DNA of 64,000 nucleotides, taken from positions 231,950-295,949 of the forward strand of contig JAIQFH010000006.1 of NCBI GenBank assembly GCA_020073385.1, read 5' to 3'. Positions 38,791 to 47,253 of this stretch are shown piece by piece. Position 1 is the stretch's first letter. The number at the start of each line of letters is the position of its first letter. This DNA comes from Terriglobia bacterium (GTDB taxonomy: Bacteria > Acidobacteriota > Terriglobia > Terriglobales > Acidobacteriaceae). The notes beneath the pieces were generated by a model. It saw only the letters and a list, made by a program, of their open reading frames with translations, ran no database searches and had not been told where the DNA came from. A program made the position numbers and the translations under genes.

Positions 38791-40584
38791 ATGAGCGAGG
38801 AAACTACTAGGAGAATTGGCGACTACGAGATTCTTGGGGTTCTCGGCAGGGGTGGCATGGGCAAGGTCTTCAAGGTGCGGAATGTCATCTCCGATCGCAT
38901 CGAGGCAATGAAGATTCTTCTGCCCGACTTGGCAGGACGCCAGGACCTTGCCGATCGCTTCCTGCGCGAGATTAAGGTACTAGCCAGCCTCAACCATCCC
39001 AATATTGCGTCTCTGCAAACCGCGCTCACACTGAACAATCAGCTCGTTATGGTGATGGAATACGTCGAGGGGATGACGCTGGGTGAGCGTTTGGAGCAGG
39101 GTCCAATCCCGCCGACCGAGGCCGTGAACTACACCGAACAAGTGCTCGGAGCGTTGAGTTACGCGCACCGCCGCAATATCATTCATCGCGATATCAAGCC
39201 TGCCAACATGATGCTCACGCCCGAGGGTGCAGTGAAACTCATGGATTTCGGCATCGCGCGTTCCAGCGGTGACACCGGCCTGACTTCGGCCGGCACGACC
39301 ATTGGCTCGCTTTACTACATGTCACCGGAACAGGTGAAGGGTGAAACAACAGACGCCCGCTCTGACTTGTACTCGCTGGGTGTTTCTCTGTACGAAATGG
39401 TTACGGGCCAGCGTCCGTTTCGCGCGGACAGCGACTACTCCATCATGGCCGCTCATGTTCAGGAACTGCCGAAGCCACCGGTGGAACTGCGGTCGGATTT
39501 GCCGGCGGCACTGAACGAGATCATCTTGACAGCCATCGCGAAGGAACCGGGACGGCGCTTTCAATCGGCTGATGCTTTTCGGAATGCCCTGAGCAGTTTA
39601 CGAGGACAATTGCCAGCTGCGTTCGCCGTGAATCAAAGCCTCTCGCCGGTCGCGCCATCAAACCCCGTTGCAGCTGGCGCTACAGCGATCCTGCAGGATG
39701 CCGGGGCCCCCATATCTCGAACCGAACCGAGCGCTGCGCCATTCGAACCGCCGGCACAATCGGAAGCTGTTCCCAGCGTGCTCCAACTCTCGGCACGCCA
39801 GAAAACTCACCGGGGTTTGTATATGTCGTTGGGAGCCCTGGTTGTGCTTGTCGTGCTTGTAGTAGCCGGCATCTACGTTCCGCGTACGGCCACGACGAAG
39901 GCCAACGACCAAGCGCAGGGGACGCAAAAAAAGGCCAACGACTCGTCAGCAGGACCTGCAAGTTCAAGCAGCGTTCCCGATGCTGACAAGACGAAAGCAC
40001 GGGATAGTGCGGATGCTAACAAGACCGAAGCACAGGAGAGTGCGGATCAGTCGGCACACGATGCTACTCAGCCGTCCGCGTCTAACGCGGATCTGACCAT
40101 CCCCCCAGGGGATAGCACGGCGCCTAAGCAAGTTGACCAAAACCAGCGAATCTCCACGGCCGACGGTGCAAGACCGACTAAAAAGCACGCACTCAATGTC
40201 GAGTCCAAAGTTGCCGCTGCGCCCGGTAAAGGCCGGCAAGACAAGCAAGTTGTCCCTGCCGCCGGTGGGGCACAGCAAGGCGCCGGTCAGGATGCTGGGT
40301 CCGCCCGTGCGGATGCGGTTCAGTTGGAAGCGTTAGAAGAGCAGGCAGACCAGATTTCTAGCCGGGTTAACTCAATCAATGACAGCCTGGACAACTTGCG
40401 GAATCAACAGAGCGCGAAGGGATACGGCCTTCGCACCGACATAGCGTCCGCTCAGGAGCTTATGAAGACGCATCTGGCGAAAGCTCAGGCGGCGCTGCAG
40501 AATCAAGACGCAGCTGGCGCCAAGAAATATCTGGACCTAGCGGAAGGGGATGCCGCCAGAATCGATAAATTTCTCGGGCACTAG
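38791..40584 (+). CDS. PknB-type Ser/Thr protein kinase with a single TM and an outer coiled-coil domain
   Basis: This 597-residue protein has an intact Hanks kinase domain (about 12-270): GRGGMG (19-24), the ATP-binding lysine K41, HRDIKPAN (132-139, D134) and DFG (152-154). After a Pro-rich linker one TM helix lies at about 343-363. The outer part is low-complexity (KAND, DADKTKARDSADANKTEA repeats) and ends with a helical region (about 505-590) that looks like a coiled coil, rather than the PASTA domains of PknB. It is 116 bases behind the CsgG-like gene and ahead of the pil genes, so it may sense envelope state and phosphorylate pilus or envelope factors. Confidence 0.92.
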   Translation: MSEETTRRIGDYEILGVLGRGGMGKVFKVRNVISDRIEAMKILLPDLAGRQDLADRFLREIKVLASLNHPNIASLQTALTLNNQLVMVMEYVEGMTLGERLEQGPIPPTEAVNYTEQVLGALSYAHRRNIIHRDIKPANMMLTPEGAVKLMDFGIARSSGDTGLTSAGTTIGSLYYMSPEQVKGETTDARSDLYSLGVSLYEMVTGQRPFRADSDYSIMAAHVQELPKPPVELRSDLPAALNEIILTAIAKEPGRRFQSADAFRNALSSLRGQLPAAFAVNQSLSPVAPSNPVAAGATAILQDAGAPISRTEPSAAPFEPPAQSEAVPSVLQLSARQKTHRGLYMSLGALVVLVVLVVAGIYVPRTATTKANDQAQGTQKKANDSSAGPASSSSVPDADKTKARDSADANKTEAQESADQSAHDATQPSASNADLTIPPGDSTAPKQVDQNQRISTADGARPTKKHALNVESKVAAAPGKGRQDKQVVPAAGGAQQGAGQDAGSARADAVQLEALEEQADQISSRVNSINDSLDNLRNQQSAKGYGLRTDIASAQELMKTHLAKAQAALQNQDAAGAKKYLDLAEGDAARIDKFLGH

Positions 40585-41129
40585 GCTAAGTTCTCCGGTC
40601 GATTCTCGCACCTTCCACTTCTCGCAAAAGCTGCCGAGAAGTGGGGCACTCGCTTTTTAGTTGATAGTCGGAGAAACAAACCTTCCAAAACGGCAAAGTT
40701 GCCGATGTGCAGTAGATGTCCAGTAACTGAATTTCCAGCAGACCGGTCCGCGGCAAAGACTGCCGAAACAACAGCTTGGACCAGCGGCGTAGTACCTCCG
40801 TACCGTGCCTAGTACTTCAGTTACCGGTATGCGGATGACCGCATATGGGCCCAGGCCTCACTCCCAGTAATAGCGCTCCAAAAGGCGCATACCACAATAT
40901 ATAGATATTCCCCCCTGCCCGTTACTTCTCCCATTCCAGAAAACAGGTAAAAAAGCCCGTAAAACGCGGAGATTCGCTTGGAGGCGGGGTTTTTCAGGGC
41001 TGATATATGCTCGGGACACCGATAGCCCTCTGAGCCGATAGACAGGGTGAGGAAGTCTCCGGAAGCAATCCCGTGGGGCCGTGAGAGTGGACGGGAAGAA
41101 GAGCAACGGAGAGAGAGCAAAAAGGAACT
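40585..41129. other. Long upstream region of the HTH-pil operon
   Basis: This 545-base gap has no credible gene. It holds the weak terminator at 40615, an imperfect inverted pair CAGTAACTGAA (about 40720) and TTCAGTTACCG (about 40818), TAGTAC words at 40788 and 40809, and a perfect TATGCGG/CCGCATA hairpin at 40828-40845. From about 40990 to 41110 there is a G-rich leader with several small stems. It could be a promoter and leader region of the pil operon; I could not match it to a known riboswitch. Confidence 0.5.
40615..40657 (+). terminator. Possible terminator after the kinase gene
   Basis: A perfect 10-base stem (CCACTTCTCG with CGAGAAGTGG) with a 10-base loop is followed 9 bases later by TTTTT. 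The distance to the T run makes it a weak candidate. Confidence 0.45.
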
Positions 41130-41366
41130 ATGGCCGACTCGCGAGAAGTGATGAACATTCGCCAGGCGTCGCAGTATCTGGGAGTGAGTCCGGACACGCT
41201 GTACAAGTACGTTGGCGAACAGAAAATTCCCGCGTTCAAGCTGGGGAACCGCTGGCGGTTCAAGAAATCGCGGTTGGATCAGTGGATGGAAGAGAAGTCG
41301 AGCGAGATGGAACCGCAGGCGAAACGGAAACCGAAGGCGGCGATGAAGGCTGCCGGACAGATTTAG
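41130..41366 (+). CDS. Excisionase-type helix-turn-helix protein
   Basis: This 78-residue protein is a small winged-HTH of the MerR-like/excisionase group: MNIRQASQYLGVSPDTLYKY, VGEQKIPAFKLGNRWRFKKS and RLDQWMEE. A basic tail (KRKPKAAMKAAGQ) follows. AAGGAAC lies 5 bases before its ATG. Such proteins serve as excisionases, regulators or DNA-architectural factors. It lies 50 bases ahead of pilM with a hairpin between (41377-41394), so it may be the first gene of the pil operon and an autoregulator. No integrase is nearby, which speaks against a mobile-element role. Confidence 0.88.
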   Translation: MADSREVMNIRQASQYLGVSPDTLYKYVGEQKIPAFKLGNRWRFKKSRLDQWMEEKSSEMEPQAKRKPKAAMKAAGQI

Positions 41367-41376
41367 TAAAACCGAC

Positions 41377-41394
41377 GCGGGCATGAATGCCCGC
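41377..41394. repeat. Hairpin between the HTH gene and pilM
   Basis: GCGGGCATGAATGCCCGC is a perfect 8-base stem with a GA loop. It lacks a T run, so it is not a classical terminator; it could stabilise or regulate the mRNA. Confidence 0.6.
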
Positions 41395-41416
41395 GCCACA
41401 CATAAAGGGTGGACAC

Positions 41417-42472
41417 ATGTTTGGACTCGGATCGAAATCGATTGTTGGTCTGGACGTAGGGTCATCGAGCATCAAGGCAGTCGAGTTGAAGAAGAAGGGC
41501 GGGCAGATCGAAGTCGCGCATCTCGGTCTGGAACCGCTTTCATCCGACATCGTGGTTGACTCGATGATCGTGGATTCGGGCACAGTGTCGAGCGCGATCT
41601 CGAAGCTGTTCCTCGACAACCAGATCAAGACCAAGGGCGTGGCCACCGCGGTGAGCGGACACTCCGTCATCGTGAAGAAGATCTCGCTGCCTTCCATGAG
41701 CGACCAGGAACTGGCGGAGACGATCGAGAAGGAAGCGGCGCAGCACATTCCCTTCGATCTCGCCGACGTGAGCCTCGACTATCAGATTCTGTCCGACGAA
41801 GTCGGCAGCCCGCAGATGGACGTTCTGCTGGTCGCCGTCAAGAAGGACAAGATTTTGAACTACACCAATGTGCTCTCGATGGCGGGCCGCACCCCGGCTA
41901 TCGTCGACATTGACGCACTGGCCCTGCAGAACTGCTACGAGTACAACTACCAGCCGGCGCCGGGCCAGGTGGTGGCGTTGCTGAACCTGGGTGCCAGCGT
42001 GATGAACATCAACATCGTGAAGGGCACGACGCCGCTGTTCCCGCGCGACGTCAGCGTGGGCGGACATCAGTACACCGACTCGCTGCAGAAGGAACTGGAC
42101 CTGAGCTTCGAAGACGCCGAAGCGCTGAAGCTGGGACGTAAGGTGGGCACGGTGAGCGAGGACGCGAAGCAGCCGATCCTGCAGCAGGTCACTGAAATCA
42201 TCGTGCTGGAAATTCAGAAGACGTTCGACTTCTTCCGCGCCAGCGCGGCGGGAGAGCACATCGAGAAAATCTACCTGGCGGGCGGTTCGTCGAAGGTGCC
42301 CGGCCTGGTGGAAGCGTTGCGGCAGGAGTTCTCGATGCCGGTGGAATTACTGAATCCGTTCCAGCGGGTGGTGCCGCCGACGGAAGGATTGGGAGCGGAA
42401 CTGGTAGAGCAGAATCCCGGCCAGATGGCAGTTGCAGTGGGTTTGGCCCTGAGGAGCTTTGAATCCCTATGA
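41417..42472 (+). CDS. pilM: Type IV pilus assembly protein PilM
   Basis: This 351-residue cytoplasmic actin-like protein begins MFGLGSKSIVGLDVGSSSIKAVEL, the PilM signature phosphate-binding loop, and ends with LAGGSSKVPGLVEALRQEF. It binds ATP and the N-terminal NPF-like tail of PilN, forming the cytoplasmic ring of the alignment subcomplex. The start at 41417 is chosen on homology; an earlier ATG at 41387 would add ten residues. It overlaps pilN by ATGA, so they are coupled. The following genes are pilN, pilO, pilP and pilQ in the canonical order. Identity is certain. No pilT, pilB or pilA is in the window. Confidence 0.96.
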   Translation: MFGLGSKSIVGLDVGSSSIKAVELKKKGGQIEVAHLGLEPLSSDIVVDSMIVDSGTVSSAISKLFLDNQIKTKGVATAVSGHSVIVKKISLPSMSDQELAETIEKEAAQHIPFDLADVSLDYQILSDEVGSPQMDVLLVAVKKDKILNYTNVLSMAGRTPAIVDIDALALQNCYEYNYQPAPGQVVALLNLGASVMNINIVKGTTPLFPRDVSVGGHQYTDSLQKELDLSFEDAEALKLGRKVGTVSEDAKQPILQQVTEIIVLEIQKTFDFFRASAAGEHIEKIYLAGGSSKVPGLVEALRQEFSMPVELLNPFQRVVPPTEGLGAELVEQNPGQMAVAVGLALRSFESL

Positions 42473-43086
42473 TCAAAATCAATCTTCTCGAAAACGCCAA
42501 AGGAAAGGGCAAACGCGGCAGCAGTGGCCCGTCGATGCCCACGATGGAAATGGGCGATATGGGGTCGCCCAAGCTCAAGGTCCTCGCGATGGTGGTGATC
42601 GTCGGCCTGGGAAACTTGATGTACTGGTATCACCTGAACAATCTGGGCAAGGCGATTGACACTAAGGTGAAAATCGCGGAGCAGAAGAACCGCGAACTCG
42701 CCGATGTCAAAGCGAAATTCCTCGACCGCCAGAACCAGGCCAACCTCTATCAGCGGCGCGTGGACGTGATCAAGCAGCTGCACGACGGGCAGACCGGCCC
42801 GGTCAACCTGATGGCGATGATGGGCGAAACCATCAACAACACCGAGGCGGTGTGGTTGAACAAGATGGACGATCAGGGCACGAGCGTGAATCTGGAAGGC
42901 ACGGCGTTGTCGACCGACGCGGTGGCCAACCTGATCGCCAATCTGCAGAAGACGGGTTTCTTCAGGAACGTCGAGATCAAGGAAACCTACCAGGACGAGC
43001 AGATTAAGGAAATGCAGGCGTTTCAGTTCACCCTGACCTGCGACAAGGCTGCAGGGGAAAACCAGACCGGGAAGGGAAGGTCGTAG
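42469..43086 (+). CDS. pilN: Type IV pilus assembly protein PilN
   Basis: This 205-residue bitopic inner-membrane protein starts MIKINLLENAKGKGKRGSSG, with the conserved IKINLL motif that docks into PilM. One TM helix (VLAMVVIVGLGNLMYWYHL, about 36-55) is followed by a coiled coil (about 60-110) and a periplasmic ferredoxin-like fold (VWLNKMDDQGTSVNLEGTAL, FFRNVEIKETYQDEQIK). The start overlaps the pilM stop by 4 bases. PilN pairs with PilO in the inner-membrane platform. The basic, Gly-rich linker between the docking motif and the TM is longer than in Pseudomonas or Thermus. Confidence 0.94.
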   Translation: MIKINLLENAKGKGKRGSSGPSMPTMEMGDMGSPKLKVLAMVVIVGLGNLMYWYHLNNLGKAIDTKVKIAEQKNRELADVKAKFLDRQNQANLYQRRVDVIKQLHDGQTGPVNLMAMMGETINNTEAVWLNKMDDQGTSVNLEGTALSTDAVANLIANLQKTGFFRNVEIKETYQDEQIKEMQAFQFTLTCDKAAGENQTGKGRS

Positions 43087-43095
43087 GGGCAGACT

Positions 43096-43740
43096 ATGGC
43101 GAACTTTAGCGAACTGTCGGGCATCAAGCAGTGGGGGCTGGTGATACTGGGTGGAGTCGCCGTTACCGCGGTTCTGTACTTCACCGTATTCAAGAGCCAG
43201 AACGATAAGAACGTGGCTGCGCAGCATTCCCTGGAAGCCAAGATCCGGGAAAACAACGAGCTTGAGTCGTACCGGCCGAAGCTGAAACAGATGGAGCAGC
43301 AGCTGGCCGAGCTCAAGCAGCAGCTGGAAATCGAGCAGCGCATCGTTCCCGACGAGAAGCAGATCGACGGGTTCATGACCATGATGGACGGCGAAGCGTT
43401 CAAGGCCGGAGTGGAAGTGCGGCGCTATACGGCGAAGGACTCGAAGCAGCAGCAGTACTACACCGAAGTCCCCTTCGAGATGGAGTTGGACGGGCCGTAT
43501 TACTCCGTGCTGAATTTCTTCGACCGGGTGAGCAAGCTGGAGCGCATCGTCAACGTCGGCGGGCTCATCGTTTCGACCACCAAGAATCCGAACGCGGCAA
43601 AGGCCAAGCGGACGTATCAGTACGCACCGAACGAGAGCATCGTGGCCACATTTACAGCGACCACGTATTTCAGTCGTGATTTGCAACCTCCTGCGGCAGC
43701 TGCCGGAGCAAAACCGGCGACCACAGCGGCGGCGAGATAG
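43096..43740 (+). CDS. pilO: Type IV pilus assembly protein PilO
   Basis: This 214-residue protein has a short cytoplasmic start, one TM helix (WGLVILGGVAVTAVLYFTVF, about 15-34), a coiled coil (about 40-80; LKQMEQQLAELKQQLEIEQR) and the periplasmic PilO fold with the characteristic FEMELDGPYYSVLNFFDRVSKLERIVNV stretch (read in two parts). It forms a heterodimer with PilN and contacts PilP. It lies 9 bases after pilN and 9 bases before pilP, so it is co-transcribed. The Ala-rich tail (PPAAAAGAKPATTAAAR) is not typical. Confidence 0.95.
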   Translation: MANFSELSGIKQWGLVILGGVAVTAVLYFTVFKSQNDKNVAAQHSLEAKIRENNELESYRPKLKQMEQQLAELKQQLEIEQRIVPDEKQIDGFMTMMDGEAFKAGVEVRRYTAKDSKQQQYYTEVPFEMELDGPYYSVLNFFDRVSKLERIVNVGGLIVSTTKNPNAAKAKRTYQYAPNESIVATFTATTYFSRDLQPPAAAAGAKPATTAAAR

Positions 43741-43749
43741 GGAATATCC

Positions 43750-45030
43750 ATGATGACGGCGATGAAGCTGAAAACTGGCACTCTGGCAATCGCACTCACG
43801 ATGACGTTGGGCACGGCTTTCTCTTCGAAGGCTGCGGCACAGAACCCGGACGCCATCGACAACGCGCGCAGCGTGGCAAAATCGCTGCAGCAAAAGCAGG
43901 CTAACGATACGGACGCGGCTCTGAACGCGGCTGGAGTTCCGGCGACGGCCTCCAAGCCCGCGCCCGGTGCCCCGGCGCCAACAGTGAAGCCGGCGGTGAT
44001 TCCGGGAGAGCAGAAGCCGATTGTGCTGGCGCCTCCGAAGCCAGTTGCGACCGCGCCAGCTCCAGCGCCCAAGCCCGTAGCCAAGGCAGCAGCGCCGAAA
44101 GCGGAATCCGCCTCGAGCGCGAACAACCAGCTGCAGCACGTCAACGTCGTCCCGGGCAGCGACGATATCCAGATCGAGATCAGCTCCACGCGGGCTGTAA
44201 GTCCGCGCGTGACCAAGCTGAGTTCTCCGGCGCGTTTATTGCTTGAGCTGCCGGAGACGGTGGTGGCCAGCGCCCAGAACAAGATTCCGGTGGGCAGCGG
44301 CGGAGTGAAGGGCGTCCGCATCGGCATGGACGGCAAGAATCCGCCGACCACCAGCGTGGTAGTGGATCTCGAGAAAGCTCTGGCCTATGACGTGGCTCCT
44401 GGCCCGGCGGGCAAAGTGACTTTGATCCTGCACACGCAGGGAGGTGCGCCGACGGTGGCCAAGAGCGCTCCGGCTCCTTCGAAGCCTGCTCCGGCCAAAG
44501 CGGCCGTTGCCAAAGCTGCTCCTGAGACAAAGGCTCCTGCCACGAAGGTTCCCGAAAAGGTTGCGGTTGCCAAGGCTGTAGCTCCGAAGGCTGAACCGAA
44601 GAAGGATGCGAAAGCGGCCGCCCCGGCTAAGACTGTCACGGCGGCAGCAGAACCCGCTCCGGCCGCGGCGAAGCCTGAAGCAGCCAAGCCCAAGCCCGAA
44701 GACAAGAAGTGGGCGATGAATGGCAAACGGGATCCGTTTTTCAGCCCGGTGGTGCATCAAGAGGGATCGGGTTGTTCGACGGGTAAAAAGTGCCTGGAGA
44801 TCAACGCGATTAACCTCCGCGGAGTCGTGAAATCGGACAACGGTTTCATCGCGGTGGTCACCAACAACATCGGCAAGGCGTACTTTCTGCGGGAAAACGA
44901 TCCTGTGTTCAACGGCTACGTGGTGAAGATCACGGGAGACTCAGTTGTGTTCCAGGAAACAGTGCAGGACAAGCTGGGCAAGACATCGACGCATGAAGTG
45001 GTGAAGAAAATCTTTACTCCGGCGGTTTAG
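43750..45030 (+). CDS. pilP: PilP-like protein with an added AMIN domain
   Basis: This 426-residue protein is far longer than a usual PilP (about 170). It has a signal-like N-terminus (MKLKTGTLAIALTMTLGTAF from residue 5) without a lipobox Cys, a long Ala/Pro/Lys linker (60-125), an AMIN domain at about 129-229 and a second linker (230-320). The C-terminal PilP domain (about 325-425) starts with the hallmark RDPFFSPVV and contains INAINLRGVVKSDNGFIAVV and GKAYFLRENDPVFNGYVVKI. AMIN domains normally bind peptidoglycan and sit in PilQ. Here PilP carries one too, which could tether it to the wall. It lies between pilO and pilQ. Confidence 0.92.
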   Translation: MMTAMKLKTGTLAIALTMTLGTAFSSKAAAQNPDAIDNARSVAKSLQQKQANDTDAALNAAGVPATASKPAPGAPAPTVKPAVIPGEQKPIVLAPPKPVATAPAPAPKPVAKAAAPKAESASSANNQLQHVNVVPGSDDIQIEISSTRAVSPRVTKLSSPARLLLELPETVVASAQNKIPVGSGGVKGVRIGMDGKNPPTTSVVVDLEKALAYDVAPGPAGKVTLILHTQGGAPTVAKSAPAPSKPAPAKAAVAKAAPETKAPATKVPEKVAVAKAVAPKAEPKKDAKAAAPAKTVTAAAEPAPAAAKPEAAKPKPEDKKWAMNGKRDPFFSPVVHQEGSGCSTGKKCLEINAINLRGVVKSDNGFIAVVTNNIGKAYFLRENDPVFNGYVVKITGDSVVFQETVQDKLGKTSTHEVVKKIFTPAV

Positions 45031-45096
45031 TCCGAAACTCGAGATTAAGTTGCAGGAAGGAATTGCGGGCCAGGCCCGCAGGTGGGGAGAGGCGAA

Positions 45097-47187
45097 ATGC
45101 GAAAGCAACCAGTAATCATCTTCGTATCGTTGCTGCTGATGGGAGTGGTGGCTGCGGCTGCCCAGACACCCAGCCAGCTCGATCGAGTCAACGTAATCCG
45201 CGACGCGGACAATGTCCGGGTCGAGATGACAGCCAGCGGCGCAGTGACGCCGAAGCTCAGCAAGCTGGACTCACCCGCGCGCGTGGTGATTGATCTGCCG
45301 GAGACCGTCATGGCGACCGGACAGAGCCACATCGCGGTGGGCACGGCCGGGATCAAAGGCGTGCGCATTGGCATGGATGGCCAGGCGCATCCCACGACCC
45401 GCGTCGTGGTCGACCTCGAGAAGGCGCTGGCCTACGAGTTGACGCCGGGTCCGGCGGGCAAGCTGGTACTGACGCTGCACGGCAACGCCGCTGCGCAGCC
45501 GAAGACCGTGGCCGCCGAGTCGAGCGCTCCGGTGACGCGCCCGATGTCGCCCTTCTCGCCGCGCGTGATGGATCTGCGCACGGCGCCGAAGGCGATTTCG
45601 CCGGCGACGAAGCCAGCTGAGAAGAGCTCGGCTTCGCCCTCTGACTTTGTATTCGTCGAGCCTACCTACCAGGCAAAGACCGAAGTCAAGAACGACGTCA
45701 AGAATGACGCGGCGGATGTGCCCGTGGTTCGGGCGCAGGAAGCTGCCGCGCGCTTCTCGGACAAGACTGCCGCCGAGCTTCTCCCGGTGAGCATGCATGC
45801 TGCTCCGCAGGCACAGAGCACTTCAGGGCCTGCGCAGAGCTCGACCGGAATCACTCCCGCGGTGAATCTGGCGGCCGAGCAGAAAGCTCAGATGAACCAG
45901 CAGGGAGTCGCGGCCGGACCGCGCTACACGGGCGAGCCGATCTCGGTGAACCTGAAGGACGTCGACCTGAAAGACTTCTTCCGGCTGGTCCATGAAATCA
46001 GCGGCCTGAACGTTGTGCTCGATCCGAACGTGCATGGCACGCTGACGATCGTGCTCGACGACGTGCCGTGGGATCAGGCGCTCGACATCGTTCTGAAGAA
46101 TAACGACCTGGCCCGCGAGCTGGAAGGCAACGTCCTACGCATCGCCACGGTCGATACACTGAAGAAGGAAGCCGACGCCCGCCGGGCGCAGATCGAATCC
46201 GAAGCGCTGGCGGTGGAAAAGGTATCGGTAACGCGTTTCCTGAGCTATGCCAAGGCGAAGGACGCCATCACCACAGTGAAGAAGTTCCTCTCGCAGCGCG
46301 GCGACGTTGTGGCGGACGACCGCACCAACGCCGTGATCATCAACGACATTCCGAAGGTGATTCCGGTCATCGACCGCCTCCTGACGCAGCTCGATCGCAA
46401 GACGCAGGAAGTCGAAATCGAAGCTCGCGTAGTAGCCGCGACCCGTGCGTTCGCACGCGATATCGGCACCCAGTTCGGCTTTGGCTGGGGCAACGGGCAC
46501 AGCGCAGTCGGCGGAAACTCAGGCGCTGGCACCACGAATACCAACGTGGGCGGGCTGACGCCGGGTTACATTACGAGTCCGGCGAACGGAGCGGGCACGG
46601 GAAATACCATCCCGCTGTTCTCGAACCTGGGCGTCACGCAGCCTTCGAGCGGCTTGACGTTCCTCAACGCCAGCAACACCGTGCGGCTGGACTTCCAGCT
46701 TTCCATGGCGGAGTCGCGCGGCTTGCTGAAAGTGCTCTCGCGTCCGCGAGTGGTCACGCAGAATAACATCCAGGCCCTGGTAAAGCAGGGCGTGCGCGTA
46801 CCGATCGTGACGCAGGCGCAGTTGGGCGGTCCTCCGACCGTAACCTACGTTGACGCGTTCCTGCGGTTGACGGTCACTCCGCAGATCACGTCGGAGAACA
46901 CCATCTTCCTGAACGTCGACGTGGAAAACACCACGCCGAACTTCGGACAGGAAGTACAGGGCAACCCCGAACTGATCACGCAGCAGGCTACGACGCAGGT
47001 GCTGGTGACGGATGGCGGCACGGTGGTGATCGGCGGCGTCATTCAAACCCAGAACTCGATCGACATTTCGCAGGTTCCGCTGCTCGGCAATCTGCCGTTC
47101 CTCGGCAACCTGTTCAAGCACACCAAAGTCAACACCCAGAACCAGGAGCTGATTTTCTTCATCACTCCGAGAATCATTCAGACGTAG
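45097..47187 (+). CDS. pilQ: Type IV pilus secretin PilQ
   Basis: This 696-residue outer-membrane secretin has a Sec signal (MRKQPVIIFVSLLLMGVVAAAAQ), an AMIN domain (about 29-130), a variable linker, an STN/N0 region (about 280-345; ISVNLKDVDLKDFFRLVHEI), N1-like KH domain (about 380-440) and the secretin domain (about 440-695) with the signature VPLLGNLPFLGNLFKHTK near the C-terminus. GAGAGG precedes the ATG; a GTG 15 bases earlier is possible. Only one AMIN domain is seen here, against two in Pseudomonas PilQ; its closest relative in sight is the AMIN domain of PilP. A strong terminator follows and ends the operon. Confidence 0.95.
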   Translation: MRKQPVIIFVSLLLMGVVAAAAQTPSQLDRVNVIRDADNVRVEMTASGAVTPKLSKLDSPARVVIDLPETVMATGQSHIAVGTAGIKGVRIGMDGQAHPTTRVVVDLEKALAYELTPGPAGKLVLTLHGNAAAQPKTVAAESSAPVTRPMSPFSPRVMDLRTAPKAISPATKPAEKSSASPSDFVFVEPTYQAKTEVKNDVKNDAADVPVVRAQEAAARFSDKTAAELLPVSMHAAPQAQSTSGPAQSSTGITPAVNLAAEQKAQMNQQGVAAGPRYTGEPISVNLKDVDLKDFFRLVHEISGLNVVLDPNVHGTLTIVLDDVPWDQALDIVLKNNDLARELEGNVLRIATVDTLKKEADARRAQIESEALAVEKVSVTRFLSYAKAKDAITTVKKFLSQRGDVVADDRTNAVIINDIPKVIPVIDRLLTQLDRKTQEVEIEARVVAATRAFARDIGTQFGFGWGNGHSAVGGNSGAGTTNTNVGGLTPGYITSPANGAGTGNTIPLFSNLGVTQPSSGLTFLNASNTVRLDFQLSMAESRGLLKVLSRPRVVTQNNIQALVKQGVRVPIVTQAQLGGPPTVTYVDAFLRLTVTPQITSENTIFLNVDVENTTPNFGQEVQGNPELITQQATTQVLVTDGGTVVIGGVIQTQNSIDISQVPLLGNLPFLGNLFKHTKVNTQNQELIFFITPRIIQT

Positions 47188-47213
47188 CAAATAGCTAGCA
47201 CGAGTTGTGAGAC

Positions 47214-47250
47214 GCCGGCCTGGAGAAACTTCAGGCCGGCGGTTGTTTTT
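47214..47250 (+). terminator. Intrinsic terminator of the pil operon
   Basis: A perfect 9-base GC-rich stem (GCCGGCCTG with CAGGCCGGC), a 9-base loop and a GGTTGTTTTT tail lie 26 bases behind the pilQ stop. Confidence 0.9.
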
Positions 47251-47253
47251 GGC

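Noticed and set aside
40990..41129. A cyclic di-GMP (GEMM) riboswitch or other known riboswitch before the pil operon
   Set aside because: The core sequences of the GEMM consensus are not present by eye, and I could not fold a matching secondary structure. It is left as an unexplained leader.
40821..41465. A 214-codon minus-strand frame across the pil leader, the HTH gene and the start of pilM
   Set aside because: It has no ribosome binding site or domain and overlaps two certain genes.
42271..44139. A 622-codon open frame on the minus strand opposite pilN and pilO
   Set aside because: It is the mirror of GC-rich coding sequence, with a low-complexity, Arg/His/Leu-rich translation, no signal and no ribosome binding site. 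The plus-strand pil genes are beyond doubt.
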